64,000 nucleotides of DNA from assembly GCA_024364735.1 (NCBI GenBank), contig JAGFNQ010009950.1, positions 124,001 through 188,000 on the forward strand, given 5' to 3'. The notes under the pieces were generated by a model, which saw nothing but the letters and a program-made list of their open reading frames with translations, was not told the DNA's origin and made no database searches. Shown here in pieces: positions 11,390-23,690 of the stretch; the stretch's first letter is position 1, and every line of letters starts with the position of its first letter. Source of the stretch: Boesenbergia rotunda. Lineage: Eukaryota; Streptophyta; Magnoliopsida; Zingiberales; Zingiberaceae. A program made the translations under genes and the position numbers.

Positions 11390-11957
11390 GTTTGTTTATA
11401 ATAGTACATACACGAAGTCCAATTACTTTGCATTATAGATAACATGGTGTTTGGTGTCACACAGAAGATCGTGTTATCGGTTCCTTGCTTAGTATAAATA
11501 AGAGGCCCACAACCGAGATGGAATTGGACAACCCATCAGGATGGTTGTAGTGTAATTAGGTGTGGTTGGTCTTGACCATAGAATTACACTAGTGTGCTAT
11601 GAGTACATTGAGCAGGACAGAAACCCGAGATTATCCAATTTGTACTGACTCGATAATTGGATAGGACCTCAGTTTATATTATGGAGTATGATCCCTTAAT
11701 CCCGAAATAATATCGGCCATATATTATTAATTATTATTTCTTTGATTTACCAATGGGCGAGATCTATTCTGTTAGATCGATAGGCCTGGTAAGTTGGGAG
11801 ATAATATTAATAATATGATGTGCCGATGATTATTAATGGAATCCGTGTTCTGGTGAGTCAGGATGATGATGCCCCTTGATGAGCTAAAGAGGTTCATCGT
11901 GCTAAACCCTGCAGGTGGATTTGATTCGACACAATGATAAGGTTGAGTGGTACTAGT
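11390..11957. other. unassigned AT-rich stretch between retroelements
   Basis: No ORF. The text (for example aataagaggcccacaacc) has the look of LTR-derived sequence, but I see no TG/CA ends and no partner copy in the window. It forms the left flank of element B; ctagt at 11953-11957 would be B's left target-site duplication. Confidence 0.4.
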
Positions 11958-12066
11958 TGTTGAGGCAATTTATGGTCCGGAGTGACCAAGTATTTTGATG
12001 TTTGGGCAAAGGGTTTAAGTTAGGTTTACCCTTGTGTATTTGATATGTGATGTGAGTGTGCAGGAT
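11958..12066 (+). repeat. LTR of element B, first part
   Basis: TGTTGAGGCAATTTATGG opens the LTR, which is interrupted at 12067 by the gypsy element. The sequence at 12062-12066 (aggat) is duplicated at 20595-20599. LTR D at 49553 starts with nearly the same bases. Confidence 0.85.
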
Positions 12067-14638
12067 TGTAACACCCCAAAATTTTCCCATATGAAATATT
12101 ATGAATTCATGAAACATTTTTATTATTATTAAATTTCATGATGGGCTTGGCTTAATGGGCTTGGATGTGGATTAGTGCAAAAATGTGATAAAAAGAAGAT
12201 GTAGAAAGGAGGAAGCAAGGATTGAACCTTGAACCTCCTAGTTGCACTAATCATGTCATAACCAACACACCAAGCCATGTTTCATGTTAAGAGAATAAGA
12301 AACATGCTTGTTAAAGCTAGGGAAGTGAAGAGACATGTCTCTTCATGAGAAAAGTATAAATAAGAGAAGGAGAGGTTGGAATAACTTCTTCTCTTCTTCT
12401 TCCTCACTCTCCCCACCGAAAATTCACTCTCCCCCTTTCCTTTTCATTTTCGAAAAGTAAACCCTAGGGTTCTAACCCTAGGGAATTGGAAGGAAGGAGA
12501 CCATCCAAAGATCTTGCCCTCTACTAGGGCCAAAGGTTCTAGAGAAGTGCTAGTAAGGAGAACACTCACCCTCCTTCAACTAAGGGCACTCTAAAGGTTT
12601 AGAGAAAGTGAAAGTTAAGCGAAAGGAAGTAAGTATCCTCTCGCCTGCAGTGTAATAGTTGCTGTATGATTCTTCTTCTTGTTGTTTTTGAAATTAGGGG
12701 TTTCTCCCCTTGTGTGACTTTCGGCCAACCTCAAAGAGGAGGCCTTGGTTACTCTTTGTTGCATGGGAAGACCCCTTGGAATTTAGGGTATACTTATATG
12801 ATGTTTTCCTACATGTTGTGGTGACAAAAATTAGGGTTGAACACGCTATAAGGTTTTGGCCAAAACATGAAGCAAAGAGGGTTTAGGGTTGTATGATTTT
12901 CTATGATGTATCCATGTTTAGTAGTGTAGACAAAGTGTTTGTGTAAATGTTTGTGTGAAACATAAGTTCAAGAACCCTAGTTTCCCTACCCTTGACTTTC
13001 GGCCAACCCTAGGAGAATTAGGGTTTAGGGTGCATGATTATCCTAGGATGTATTCTTGGCTTAATATGTTGCATGATGTGTATGTGAAGGTTAAACTACC
13101 CTACGAGACATGATTATGTTTAGTAAGATGATATGTATATGCATGAGATGTCTAAATGAAATGCTTGATTGAAAATCTTAATGTTTCCTAGCATGTGATA
13201 TTCGGCCAAGGCATGAGCATTAGGGTTGTGAAGGTCGATTACTCCATGATGTATGCTATGCTTAGTATGATACATGATATATATATATATGTGATGCTTG
13301 TATGGGATATTTGATGTCAAAACAATCTAAGCTACCCTACCCTTGATTTTTGGCCAAACCCTAGGTTTAGGGTTAGGAAGGGTTAAATTAAACCATGAAG
13401 CAGGTTATGATATGAATATGATTGATGTGACCAATTTTGTCATATATAAGTATGTGTAAGTGTTTGAAATGTGATGTATGTATGAGCATGTTTATATAGC
13501 CCATGGGGCACCCTTTATGAACTGCATGTGATGTGTATGATAAAATGCTTGAAAGGATACTCCACTAAGTATGGGATCAAGAGCACCCCTTAAATTGTGT
13601 GGTGTGTCCCTACAGGATCATGAGCACCCTTGAAAAGTGGTGTGTCCCTTAAGAGTGGATTGGAGTATTCCTTAGCATATATGTAAAAGCATGATAAGTA
13701 TTTTACTTTAGAAGTTGTGTACCCGACTCGGAAGGGGGTCATTAAACAAATCCGGGGTGCATGTTAACGTAAGGTCATGGCTCCGGTAGGACGGAAGGTT
13801 CCTGCTCTAATTGATTGGTGGATCGCTACCCCAATTCATTAGGGAACGCGCAATAGGTAACACGCGATATGTGGTACACAACTGGTCCCTATGTGATATG
13901 GATGTATTTTTAAGTAATACCTTTATGGAATTGTTTTGAAAACATTCATTGAAAACATTTATTATATGTGAAGGGTATGCTTAAGGTACTTTATACTGCA
14001 AGCTTAGAAACTTGGTTGTTTAGTATGCTTTGATGAACTCATGCTTATGATTTGTTATGTGTACATGTTGTATTCTTTCGTATGGATTTTGCGAGTAGGA
14101 CAGGATCCTTACTAAGCATTTGTGCTTACTAGTTTATGTGTTGTCTTATGTTGCAGATAAGGGTAAGGAACACTTATGCTAAAGGAAGAGGCAGGAGGCT
14201 GAAGATGTGTGGGGTGGTGGCTCGGGAAAGAAAGATTCTTATATCTACTTTATTATGCTTATGTTTATGCTCCTTAACAATGAATGTTAGTGATTAGGAT
14301 TGATATTGCATGATAGTGATTACACTTGGAATTTTCATATACTTGATTTTGTTTGATTATATTATGAGTGGAAATAATATGTGACCCTATCATGTCATAG
14401 TATAACTCTTGATTAAAATATATCAAATGATGTTCTAATGGTTCCAGCATGATATTTGATTGACATGTACTGGCTAGTATGCTTAGCACTTGTAAATATC
14501 ACTCGATAGTTGTAGACAAGCATGCTCAGCACTTAGTCCTCGCACTCTTGCTTCTATTGTATGTTAAAATTTTATTATATGAATGAATGACTAGTACGTA
14601 ACCCCGCCCCGAGAGTAGATATAAGGGCGGGCGTTACA
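12067..14638 (+). repeat. 5' LTR of the gypsy element (2572 bp)
   Basis: Aligns with 18061-20594 almost throughout. Differences seen include an (AT)n length change near 13272 versus 19271 and about 38 bp (around 13622-13665) absent from the 3' copy. A TATA box (TATAAATAA, 12355-12363) precedes a CT-rich leader. Repeated TTTCGGCCAA motifs occur through the middle, and related motifs appear in the solo LTR at 38737. Confidence 0.95.
12355..12363 (+). promoter_or_regulatory. gypsy LTR TATA box
   Basis: TATAAATAA is followed by a tract rich in CTTCT and CTCCCC. The identical motif is at 18349-18357 in the 3' LTR. Confidence 0.65.
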
Positions 14639-14641
14639 GGT

Positions 14642-14653
14642 TGGTATCAGAGG
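14642..14653 (+). other. primer-binding site of the gypsy element
   Basis: TGGTATCAGAGG begins three bases after the 5' LTR end. It is complementary to the 3' end of plant initiator tRNA-Met, the usual primer for these elements. Confidence 0.85.
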
Positions 14654-15030
14654 CAAGTTTCCCCTCCACCACACACACATCAAGCTTCATCCTGTCGCTT
14701 CCAAGTAAGAGATCCTAACCTCGCTTTATTTTATTTCATGTACAGTAATGATATATAGAGATGATTTTTGCTTGCATAACAAGAGAAAGTAGCGTTAATT
14801 CTTATATAGCTTGTTTATTACCTGTATGATAGACAATAGCTAATAATTGTAAGATATGTGAACATGAACGATACTTCTCTTATATAAATATATGTGTTCA
14901 TTAATAATTTAGAATTTGGGGTAAGAGGGTGGTTACATATTGTAACCACTAGGGTAAACTACACCGATTGGGTGTGTGTTTTCCTCTGTATATATTTGTG
15001 AATTGAAGAAGGAATGGTTTAGTACTAACC

Positions 15031-15685
15031 ATGTCATTTTCTTTTCAATTCCAGATGTTGTATGAGGACTACACTGAGAGGTGCCGCGAGCTGATGGAGC
15101 GGATAGAGGCAGTTGAGTATTGTCTGACCCGGGGAATTCAAGGCAACATAGGGTTTTTGGATCGGCTCTTCTGGAAACTGGAGCGGGAAGGGTTTCCAGT
15201 CATGGACGATCATAGGATCGGAGCTTTACTTCGTTCATTGGCCCAACCGGGCAAGAGAGGTTGCGCATCAGATCTGGGGACAGCACAGATGCTGTATCTC
15301 ATATGCGGACTTATGTAGGCAGCTTCTCCGCCATGAGTTCCCGGAAGATCTGGGAGACTCGGAGGAGGATTCCGAGCCGTCCGAGGAGGACCCTGAGCCC
15401 TTCGAGGAGGATCCCGAGCCCTTCGAGGAGGACCCCGAGCCGTTCGAGGGGGACCCCGAGCCCTTCGAGGAGGATCCTGAGCCCTTCGAGGAGGATCCAG
15501 AGATGCTAGAGATGCTCGAGGAAGACCTTGAAGCGGACGAGGAGATTCTCGAGATCGAAGAAGAAGACCCGATGGGAACAGTAGAGGATCCTGAGGCGGG
15601 CCAAGGGGAGATGAGCGAGGAGGTAGTAGTCATCGCTACGATGTTCTTTATTTTGGGCCTAACGGCAGCCCATCTTGCTCGCTGA
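15031..15685 (+). pseudogene. gag-position ORF with acidic PEPFEEDP repeats and hydrophobic tail (frameshifted)
   Basis: The first reading frame (15031-15318) is helical and charged (YEDYTERCRELMERIEAVEY). A frameshift near 15300 moves the frame into a tail with at least five copies of EDPEPFEE (about 15380-15490), then Glu/Asp-rich sequence, then a hydrophobic end (VVVIATMFFILGLTAAHLAR) before the stop at 15683. No CCHC zinc knuckle is visible, unlike normal gypsy gag. It sits where gag should be. Whether it is a decayed gag or a different accessory protein cannot be decided from sequence alone. The opposite-strand Ser-rich ORF is its shadow. Confidence 0.6.
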
Positions 15686-15819
15686 GTTGGATTAGTTTTG
15701 TATGTAGACTTATAAGAATTAATATAAAAAAAAATCTCATTTACCCAATATTGATCATGCGACACATAAGGACGAATATTACGGAAACATAATAGGAGTT
15801 GGGTTAACCATGATCACGA

Positions 15820-18025
15820 TCAAGTATCATTCTTAGGACATGTTATCTCCAAGGAAGGAGTAATGTTGGACCCAATTAAAATTGAAGCTGTGGGTAACTG
15901 GACCAGACCCAAGAATGCCAGCGAAATCAGAAGTTTCCTCGGGCTAGCAGGCTATTACAGAAAATTCGTAGAGAACTTCTCTCGGATTGCAGCCCCTATG
16001 ACAGCTCTTACAAAGAAGACAAGAAATATGTATGGACCGAGGAATGTGAAAAGAGCTTTACTGAACTGAAAAGGAGGCTGACTAGCGCTCCAATATTGAC
16101 TCTTCCAGAGAGCGATATGAGTTTCGATATGTACAGCGATGCATCCAAACTTGGACTCGGAGCTGTGCTTATGCAAAATGGGAAGGTAATTGCTTATGCC
16201 TCTAGGCAACTGAAGGAACATGAAATAAACTACCCCACCCATGACTTAGAGTTAGCAGCGATGGTCTTTGCACTGAAAATATGGAGGCACTATCTATATG
16301 GAACCCAGTGTAAAGTTTATACAGATCACCAGAGTCTGCGATATTTCTTCACCCAGAAAGATCTGAATATGAGACAGCACAGATGGCTGGAATTGGTCAA
16401 GGATTATGATTGTGAGATCCTGTACCATCCGGGAAAAGCCAACAAGGTAGCCGATGCTCTCAATAGAAAATCATGTGCTACTTTAATGTCTTTATCAGCT
16501 TTGTCACAACCCTTAGGGGAAGAAATTATGAATTACGGGATTGAAATCATATCAGGACAGTTGTCCACCCTGATGATTGCGCCGACATTGTTCAGCGATA
16601 TTCTGGAAAAGCAGAATCAAGATCCGAGTCTTCAGAGAATCAAGCAAGAGATTCTCGGAGGCAAGGACGATGGATTTCGGATTTCGGACTTCGGACAGCG
16701 GAGTCTTATATCTTCGGGATCGATTATGTGTTCCCGACGACTCTGACTTACGGACAGAAATCCTCGAAGAAGCACACGGAACACCTTATGCGATGCATCC
16801 TGGGTCTACCAAGATGTATCAAGATCTGAAGAGTAAGTTTTGGTGGTCCGGTATGAAACGAGATGTAGCCCACTATATCAGTATGTGTTTGACCTGCCAA
16901 AAGGTCAAAGCAGAACACCAGAGGCCTGGAGGAGTTCTGCAACCTCTATCGATTCTCGAATGGAAATGGGAAGACATCTCTATGGATTTCATCTCCGGGC
17001 TGCCTAGAACGACGAATGGATATGATGGTATATAGGTGATTGTGGACATGCTAACCAAGTCTGCCCATTTCCTGTCTATCAGGATGACCTACTCAGTGGA
17101 GCAGCTGGCTCAACTATACGTCAAGGAAATTATCCGACTGCACGGAGTTCCCAAGACCATTATCTCTGATAGGGATGGTCGATTTACTTTAGATTTTTGG
17201 GGACACGTGTAGAAGGCTCTTGGCACGAAGTTGAAATTCAGTACGGCCTTTCACGCCCAGACTGACGGGCAGACTGAAAGAGTGAATCAGATACTAGAGG
17301 ACATATTGCGAGCTTGTGCCTTGGATTTCAAGGGAAGCTGGTGTCGATACCTGAGCCTGGCAGAGTTTGCTTATAACAACAGTTATCAGGCTACTATTGG
17401 GATGGCACCGTACGAAGCACTATACGGAAGGAAATGCAGATCTCCTATATGCTGGCTTGAGAGTGGTGAAAAGAAGGAGATGGGACTTCGGACTGATATT
17501 ATAGATGAAACCACTCAGGCTATAAAGAATATCCGCCAGAGGATAGAGACTGCTCAGAGCCGGCAGAAAAGCTACGCTGACAAGCGACGCAGACCACTAA
17601 AGTTTGAGGTTGGGGATGCAGTATTCCTGAAAGTGGCCCCTATGAAAGGGGTGATGAGATTCGGGAAGAAAGGGAAGCTGAGTCCGAGATATGTGGGACC
17701 GTATCAAATTCTGAGACGGGTAGGCAAAGTGACCTACGAACTGGAGTTACCGCCAGAAATGACGGTTATCCACAATGTCTTCCATGTATCAATGCTCAGG
17801 AAATGTATCTCTGATGTGAATCAGGTGATAGAGCCCCAACCAGTACAAGACCAAGAGAACCTAAGTTCCGAACGCCGACCTATTCAGATCCTAGATCGGG
17901 AAGATAAAAAGCTAAGGAACAAGGAAGTACCCTTAGTAAAGATTCTGTGGCGGAACGAACAATTCGAAGAAGCCACATGGGAACGAGAGGAGGCAATACG
18001 ATTAAAGTATCCGGAATTATTTTAA
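15820..18025 (+). pseudogene. gypsy pol remnant: RT thumb, RNase H, integrase
   Basis: Coding resumes in the RT C-terminus (FLGHVISKEG, then RSFLGLAGYYRKFVENFSRI). RNase H has the acidic motifs YSDAS and TDHQSLRYF. Integrase has an HHCC finger (ending CLTCQKVK, about 16900), the acidic residues in WEDISMDF, ISDRDGRF and DGQTERVNQ, and a C-terminal tail (about 17880-18025) like a degenerate chromodomain, ending KYPELF. Breaks are frameshifts near 16020 and 16670, TAG at 17033 at a conserved Trp position, and TAG near 17211. The RT palm with its YxDD motif and the protease are absent, so the copy cannot move on its own. Confidence 0.9.
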
Positions 18026-18060
18026 AGTTCGGGATGAACTTTTTATAAGGTATGGAGGAT

Positions 18061-20594
18061 TGTAACACCCTAAAATTTTCCCATATGAAATATTATGAAT
18101 TCATGAAACATTATTATTATTATTAAATTTCATGATGGGCTTGGCTTAATGGGCTTGGATGTGGATTAGTGCAAAAATGTGATAAAAAGAAGATGTAGAA
18201 AGGAGGAAGCAAAGATTGAATCTTGAACCTCCTAGTTGCACTAATCATGTCATAACCAACACACCAAGCCATGTTTCATGTTGAGAGAATAAGAAACATG
18301 CTTGTTAAAGCTAGGGAAGTGAAGAGACATGTCTCTTCATGAGAAAAGTATAAATAAGAGAAGGAGAGGTTGGAATAACTTCCTCTCTTCTTCTTCCTCA
18401 CTCTCCCCACTGAAAATTCACTCTCCCCCTTTCCTTTTCATTTTCGAAAAGTAAACCCTAGGGTTCTAACCCTAGGGAATTGGAAGGAAGGAGACCATCC
18501 AAAGATCTTGCCCTCTACTAGGGCCAAAGGTTCTAGAGAAGTGCTAGTAAGGAGAACACTCACTCTCCTTCAACTAAGGGCACTCTAAAGGTTTAGAGAA
18601 AGTGAAAGTCAAGCGAAAGGAAGTAAGTATCCCCTCGCCTGCAGTGTAATAGTTGCTGTATGATTCTTCTTCTTGTTGTTTTTGAAATTAGGGGTTTCTC
18701 CCCTTGTGTGACTTTCGGCCAACCTCAAAGAGGAGGCCTTGGTTACTCTTTGTTGCATGGGAAGACCCCTTGGAATTTAGGGTATACTTATATGATGTTT
18801 TCCTACATGTTGTGGTGACAAAAATTAGGGTTGAACACCCTATAAGGTTTCGGCCAAAACATGAAGCAAAGAGGGTTTAGGGTTGTATGATTTTCTATGA
18901 TGTATCCATGTTTAGTAGTGTAGACAAAGTGTTTGTGTAAATGTTTGTGTGAAACCTAAGTTCAAGAACCCTAGTTTCCCTACCCTTGACTTTCGGCCAA
19001 CCCTAGGAGAATTAGGGTTTAGGGTGCATGATTATCATAGGATGTATTCTTGGCTTAATATGTTGCATGATGTGTATGTGAAGGTTAAACTACCCTACGA
19101 GACATGATTATGTTTAGTAAGATGATATGTAAATGCATGAGATGTCTAAATGAAATGCTTGATTGAAAATCTTAATGTTTCCTAGCATGTGATATTCGGC
19201 CAAGGCATGAGCATTAGGGTTGTGAAGGTCGATTACTCCATGATGTATGCTATGCTTAGTATGATACATGATATATATATATATATATGTGATGCTTGTA
19301 TGGGATATTTGATGTCAAAACAATCTAAGCTACCCTACCCTTGATTTTCGGCCAAACCCTAGGTTTAGGGTTAGGAAGGGTTAAATTAAACCATGAAGCA
19401 GGTTATGATATGAATATGATTGATGTGACCAATTTTGTCATATATAAGTATGTGTAAGTGTTTGAAATGTGATGTATGTATGAGCATGTTTATATAGCCC
19501 ATGGGGCACCTTTTATGAACTGCATGTGATGTGTATGATAAAATGCTTGAAAGGATACTCCACTAAGTATGGGATCAAGAGCACCCCTTAAATTGTGTGG
19601 TGTGTCCCTATGGGATCATGAGTACTCCTTAGCATATATGTAAAAGCATGATAAGTATTTTACTTTAGAAGTTGTGTACCCGACTCGGAAGGGGGTCATT
19701 AAACAAATCCGGGGTGCATGTTAACGTAAGGTCATGGCTCCGGTAGGACGGAAGGGTCCTGCTCTAATTGATTGGTGGCTCGCTACCCCAATTCATTAGG
19801 GAACGCGCAATAGGTAACGCGCGATATGTGGTACACAACTGGGCCCTATATGATATGGATGTATTTTTAAGTAATACCTTTATGGAATTGTTTTGAAAAC
19901 ATTCATTGAAAACATTTATTATATGTGAAGGGTATGCTTAAGGTACTTTATACTGCATGCTTAGAAACTTGGTTGTTTAGTATGCTTTGATGAACTCATG
20001 CTTATGATTTGTTATGTGTACATGTTGTATTCTTTCGTATGGATTTTGCGAGTAGGATAGGATCCTTACTAAGCATTTGTGCTTACTAGTTTATGTGTTG
20101 TCTTATGCTGCAGATAAGGGTAAGGAACACGTAAGCTAAAGGAAGAGGCAGGAGGCTGAAGATGTGTGGGGTGGTGGCTCGGGAAAGAAAGATTCTTATA
20201 TCTACTTTATTATGCTTATGTTTATGCTCCTTGACAATGAATGTTAGTGATTAGGATTGATATTGCATGATAGTGATTACACTTGGAATTTTCATATACT
20301 TGATTTTGTTTGATTATATTATGAGTGGAAATAATATGTGAACCTATCATGTCATAGTATAACTCTTGATTAAAATATATCAAATAATGTTCTAATGGTT
20401 CAAGCATGATATTTGATTGACATGTACTGGCTAGTATGCTTAGCACTTGTAAATATCACTCGATAGTTGTAGACAAGCATGCTCAACACTTAGTCCTCGC
20501 ACTCTTGCTTTTATTGTATGTTAAAATTTTATTATATGAATGAATGACTAGTACGTAACCCGCCCCGAGAGTAGATATAAGGGCGGGCGTTACA
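18061..20594 (+). repeat. 3' LTR of the gypsy element (2534 bp)
   Basis: Starts TGTAACACCCTAAAATT directly after a purine-rich stretch (aggtatggaggat) and ends GGGCGTTACA at 20594, before the aggat duplication. Shorter than the 5' LTR mainly because of one indel of about 38 bp near 19624. Confidence 0.95.
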
Positions 20595-20599
20595 AGGAT

Positions 20600-21508
20600 G
20601 TACAGGTTACACATATTCACTCAGCTGGACGACCTCGATACGGTGAAGGGTGGCATGGAGACAAGCTAGAGGCTTGTATGCACCCGAGGGACCTTGGTAG
20701 AGCAGGGACGATGAGCCGAGGGGCACGAACTTCGAGGCATGTGTGAAGGATGGCATGGAGGCAAGTTGGACGCTTGTGTGCATCCGAGGGACGGGAGCCG
20801 AAGACGAAGAGGGCGCGAAGGCAATAGTCGAGGTTGCTGGTGAGGTGTCAGTTGAGTCGTGAGGGTACGAGTGCTGTGTGATTGTACTCGGAAAATCCTA
20901 GGGTTCGAGTGCGGAGTGAAATGTACTCGGGAAGGGTAACCTTAAGTGTGTGAGTAGACCAGTCGACTGCCCAGGGAGGCAGTCAACTGTTGAAACTCAC
21001 AGAAAGGTTTTGGCTGGGGACCAGTCGACTGCCCTGGGAGCAGTCGACTGGTAAAGTCAAAAACTAGCCGTTTCAGCGAGCCGTTGGACTGCTGTTTGGC
21101 TGGCACCAGTCGACTAGTAAATGGGCAGTCGACTTGTAGGCGAGGGTTTCAGCCTTAGTCCTATTTAAGAGGACTTCGTGTTGGCTGAAAGGTTTGACGA
21201 ATTTGGTCTTGGTTAAAGGCCAAATAGTAGTCTTGGTGCTCATGTCTTGTCAAGGTGTTGTGGTGAGGTTTCTCCACCCACAAGGAGCGACAAGGGCTAG
21301 CCGGAGGTTATCCGGGGAGTGATCCACCGATGGATTCTTGGATTAGTCACCCTTAGGGGCGTATACCAAGTAAATCTTCTTGTTAGCATTGTTTTTTGTT
21401 GATAGTTTCATTTTTATTGTATATTCCGCTTGCGCAACTAACAACGTAGGAAGAAGAAAGCCGAGAAGTGTTATTCACCCCCCCTCTAGCAACCGAATCG
21501 ATCTAACA
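20600..21508 (+). repeat. LTR of element B, second part
   Basis: Continues the LTR begun at 11958 and ends GATCTAACA, with the common CACCCCCCCTCTAGC motif upstream. It contains several GTCGACTG inverted repeats (20960-21130; for example a near-palindrome at 21019-21051). Joined to 11958-12066 it gives an LTR of about 1.0 kb. Confidence 0.85.
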
Positions 21509-21510
21509 AG

Positions 21511-21521
21511 TGGTATCAGAG
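21511..21521 (+). other. primer-binding site of element B
   Basis: TGGTATCAGAG lies two bases after the LTR end, the initiator tRNA-Met type. Confidence 0.85.
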
Positions 21522-21929
21522 TAAGGACCTCTCTTGATTGGAATAACTGCCAAGGGAGCAAAGAAAGCTAGAGGAAAATGATGGAAGACAAATTTGGGGA
21601 TGACATCTACACTCCACCTCCCTACGATCATGAAGACGTCGACTATTGGAGGATGCGAATGAAGACGTGACTTGGAATGGAGTGGGGATGTAGGATGGCA
21701 ATAGAAGAGCCCTTCGAAGTTCCAAAGGACAAGCATGGAAAGAAGCTTCGTCCTAGATATTGGGACAAGGAGCAACAAGAACAATCTGTTGGTGCAAGTT
21801 GCATCAGTGATGTCCTCCTCTAAGTGTTTTAATGTTTGACAATATACTTAAGTTAGTGATACATTAAACAAGAGAAGGGGAGTTAAGAGAGGAGTAACAA
21901 AATGGACCAAAGTCCTAGAAAATCTAGGC

Positions 21930-22195
21930 AATAAGTCCTGGTTCGAAGAATTGGGCACTAAGTCCTGATCATGGATTGGGCACTAAGTCCTGGCAAAGGG
22001 CTGGACACCGAAGACCTGATCGGAAGGTGGGCACGAAGTCCTGGTCGATGACTGGGCAAGAAGTCCTGGCTGAGGGTTGGGCACCGAAGACCTGTTCGAG
22101 GAATTGGGCACGAAGACCTAGCCGAGGGTTGGGCACCGAAGTCCTAGACTTAGGGTTTGGGCACGAAGTCTTGGTCCGAGGGACTGAGCAACTTA
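21930..22195 (+). repeat. short tandem repeats in the solo LTR
   Basis: Tandem units of about 30 bp around tgggcactaagtcctgg and gggcaccgaagacctg. They sit at the same LTR position as the 50-bp array of element A, but the unit differs. Confidence 0.75.
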
Positions 22196-23221
22196 GTTGA
22201 GCGATGACTAAGGACAGATGTAGAGACAGGTCGGGGTTCAGACGTCTCGAGATTCGAGAGTGTTGGAGGCTAAGTAAAAGTCCACCCGAAGGACTAGGTG
22301 GCAACAGGCTCCTGAAAGGAGTAGGTGAAAGGCGCGTTCTCGGGGGTGGGAACTTGCGTCGATTCGACCTAGGGTTTCGTGGAAATCCAAAGTCAGAACC
22401 AAGTCCTTAAGGCTAATATTATGTGCATATTTGCTTTGTATTTGTGTATCTTGCAGGTACCAAGAATGGAAGACAAAGCAGGGAAATCACACAAAAGGCG
22501 GCTGAAAGCCTTGAAGGCAGGCGCCCAACAGCTTCCAGGCGCCCCCATCAATAGGGGCGCCTGGCCCAAAGAGCAAAAGTGGTTGTTTCGTGAAGAAGGC
22601 AGAATAGGCTTCGATTCAGGCGCCCAGGATGATACAGGCGCCCAAGTTGAAAGTTGTATTTGCTGTTTCGAGTTCAAAACAGAAATAAGCTTTCATTCAG
22701 GCACCTGGGATTTACAGGCGCCCGAGTTCATGTAGGCGCCCAGGTCAAAGGTTTTATCAGCTGCGACGAGTTCGGCGCGGGGATAAGGTTTGACCGAGCC
22801 CTATGGGGCGCCCCCATCATCACAGGCACTCGTATGAAGCCTATAAAAGGGGCCTCGACCCCTCAACTTCAAACAGAACTTTCTGGAACGATTCTGAGCA
22901 TTCTGACAGACGACAAAGTGCTAAAGACAAGGCTCTACGACTGGGAGGCTCCAGGAGGAAGTGCGCGGCACTTCGGAGGTCCAGATCGGCCGAGCTTTAA
23001 ACCTTGTTCTGTTCGGTTTGCTTTTTATTATTCTGCATTTAATTTTCTATATTTGTGCTTGTAATTATCAACTGTACGACGGGTTTTCCCCACCTCCGGA
23101 AATTTCGGAAAGGTGACCAATAGTGGACTCACGCCGAGTACATAGGCCTTGGACGTACTAACCCTGGGGGATCGGGAACCAAGTAAATAAATCCGCGTGC
23201 CCATTGTATTGCTTTTATTCT

Positions 23222-23690
23222 CACTACAAGAAAAAATGCTTTTAATGACATTAAAAAGTGTCATCATATATCACTTATACTGACATTTTTGATATAGTGA
23301 CATTAAGTTAAAATGTCCTCTATAGTGATGTCGTCTAAAGTCTTATCACTTATGACAATTCTTAATGTCACTATAAAATACAAATAGTGACAATACTAAT
23401 AGCATGAATAATTGTTATAGTGACAAAACATAGTGTCACTATAAGATTTATAATGACATTTATATATGTTGTTTTATTATAGTAATGATGACAAATTTAT
23501 ATGTCCTTTAAAATTATTTATCAAGACATTTATAAATGTCTTGATTTTCATTTATAGGCATAATAAAAAATGTCACTAATGATAGTTTAGTATGACATTT
23601 TAAAATGTCATCATTAATAATTATTTATTATGACATTTTAAAATGTCTTCATATGAATTTTATAATGATATTATATATTAATAAATATCT
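23222..23690. repeat. left subterminal repeats of the CACTA element
   Basis: Many short copies of (A/T)ATGACATTT, AGTGACATT and AATGTCACT on both strands follow the TIR. Arrays like this bind the element's own transposase accessory protein in known En/Spm elements. Confidence 0.85.

Larger units (their letters stand above)
12067..20594 (+). mobile_element. Tekay-like Ty3/gypsy retrotransposon with internal deletion
   Basis: Two long LTRs flank a 3.4-kb interior. The 5-bp target duplication aggat (12062-12066 and 20595-20599) is perfect. LTR ends are TGTAACACC and GCGTTACA. The clade is inferred from pol order (RNase H before integrase), the TGTAACACC LTR start and a degenerate chromodomain-like integrase tail. 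The interior has a gag-like acidic ORF and then only the end of RT, RNase H and integrase, so protease and the RT palm are missing. Near-identical LTRs suggest a fairly recent insertion. Confidence 0.95.

Noticed and set aside
15268..15765. Ser-rich 165-aa ORF on the minus strand
   Set aside because: Antisense shadow of the Glu/Pro/Phe repeats of the plus-strand gag-position ORF.
22379..23064. ORFs of 118 and 136 aa in the solo LTR
   Set aside because: They span LTR promoter and leader sequence and have no counterpart in the related LTR at 9423.
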